Assembly: GCA_902590365.1 (NCBI GenBank) | Contig: CACIWJ010000003.1 | Span: forward strand, 1 to 36,355 | DNA length: 36,355 nt | From: an uncultured Pelagibacteraceae bacterium | GTDB taxonomy: Bacteria > Pseudomonadota > Alphaproteobacteria > Pelagibacterales > Pelagibacteraceae | Direction of reading: 5' to 3' | In this document: positions 35,915 through 36,355 of the stretch, one piece after another | Position numbering within the stretch: the first letter of the stretch is position 1 | How the letters are laid out: each line of letters opens with the position of its first letter | Notes under the pieces: generated by a model | Databases searched by the model: none | What the model was told of the DNA's origin: nothing | What the model saw: only the letters and a program-made list of their open reading frames with translations | Program-made: the position numbers and the translations under genes

Positions 35915-36355
35915 TTAACTTACAACTTCTTTTGGTGAAATATATTTATGTCCAAAAATATCTGCAACAGCTTTATATGTAACGTTTCCTTTGCAAACAT
36001 TTAAACCTGCTAAAAAATTTGGATCATCATTTAAAGATTTTTTATAGCCATCTTTTGCTAATTTTATTAAAAAAGGAAGTGTTGCTTTGTTTAAAGCGAA
36101 AGTTGATGTTCTTGGTACTCCCCCTGGCATATTGGCTACACAATAATGAACTACATCATCAACTATATAAGTGGGATTTGCATGAGTAGTTGGTTTACTA
36201 GTTTCAACGCAGCCTCCTTGGTCAATTGCAACATCAACAATTACCGAGCCCCTTTTCATATTTTTTAACATATTTTTTGTTACTAGTTTTGGTGCCTCAG
36301 CACCTGGAATTAAAACACCTCCAACTAGTAAATCACACTCAGAAATTAATTTATT
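35915..36355 (-). CDS. ald: Alanine dehydrogenase, C-terminal portion (N-terminus beyond the window)
   Basis: The frame continues past the listed ORF start to the window edge: NKLISECDLLVGGVLIPGAEAPKLVTKNMLKNMKRGSVIVDVAIDQGGC; then HYCVANMPGGVPRTSTFALNKATLP. Confidence 0.93.
   Translation of the reverse strand, partial: NKLISECDLLVGGVLIPGAEAPKLVTKNMLKNMKRGSVIVDVAIDQGGCVETSKPTTHANPTYIVDDVVHYCVANMPGGVPRTSTFALNKATLPFLIKLAKDGYKKSLNDDPNFLAGLNVCKGNVTYKAVADIFGHKYISPKEVVS

Noticed and set aside
1-36355. CRISPR array, prophage, transposon or toxin-antitoxin system
   Set aside because: No regularly spaced repeats, cas, integrase, transposase or phage structural genes seen in the ORF set.

Overview
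This AT-rich, very compact window looks like a SAR11/Pelagibacterales-type alphaproteobacterial chromosome (inferred from gene content, base composition and tiny intergenic gaps; not confirmed by any search). I see about 38 complete genes, two CDSs cut by the window edges, and one tRNA-Met(CAT). I find no CRISPR, prophage or insertion sequence. The main parts are: (i) a housekeeping and oxidoreductase stretch (TauE/SafE permease, dusA, rpoZ with a long acidic tail, MFS, beta-hydroxyacid dehydrogenase, PNPOx-like protein, Tat-exported flavin amine oxidase); (ii) surface-glycan genes (GT4, GT9, GT2, rfbB/rfbA, methyltransferases); (iii) an ectoine-type ehuBCDA ABC operon; (iv) a collinear minus-strand run mtnP-mtnA-small membrane protein-class II aldolase-speD::speE fusion-SBP-permease-permease-PhyH dioxygenase-MOSC, with apt divergent; (v) guaC, tRNA-Met, a PQQ-type dehydrogenase coupled to a DUF4422 protein, and a double-HTH regulator; (vi) an ald-SET-DAO-dimethylglycine dehydrogenase-like run. 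The best candidate for a coherent system is (iv): polyamine synthesis encoded with salvage of its by-product MTA through an apparent DHAP-shunt aldolase, followed by an ABC importer that lacks its own ATPase. I also found strong hairpins just downstream of both substrate-binding-protein genes, and a paired-operator/structured-leader region in front of a 73-aa membrane protein.
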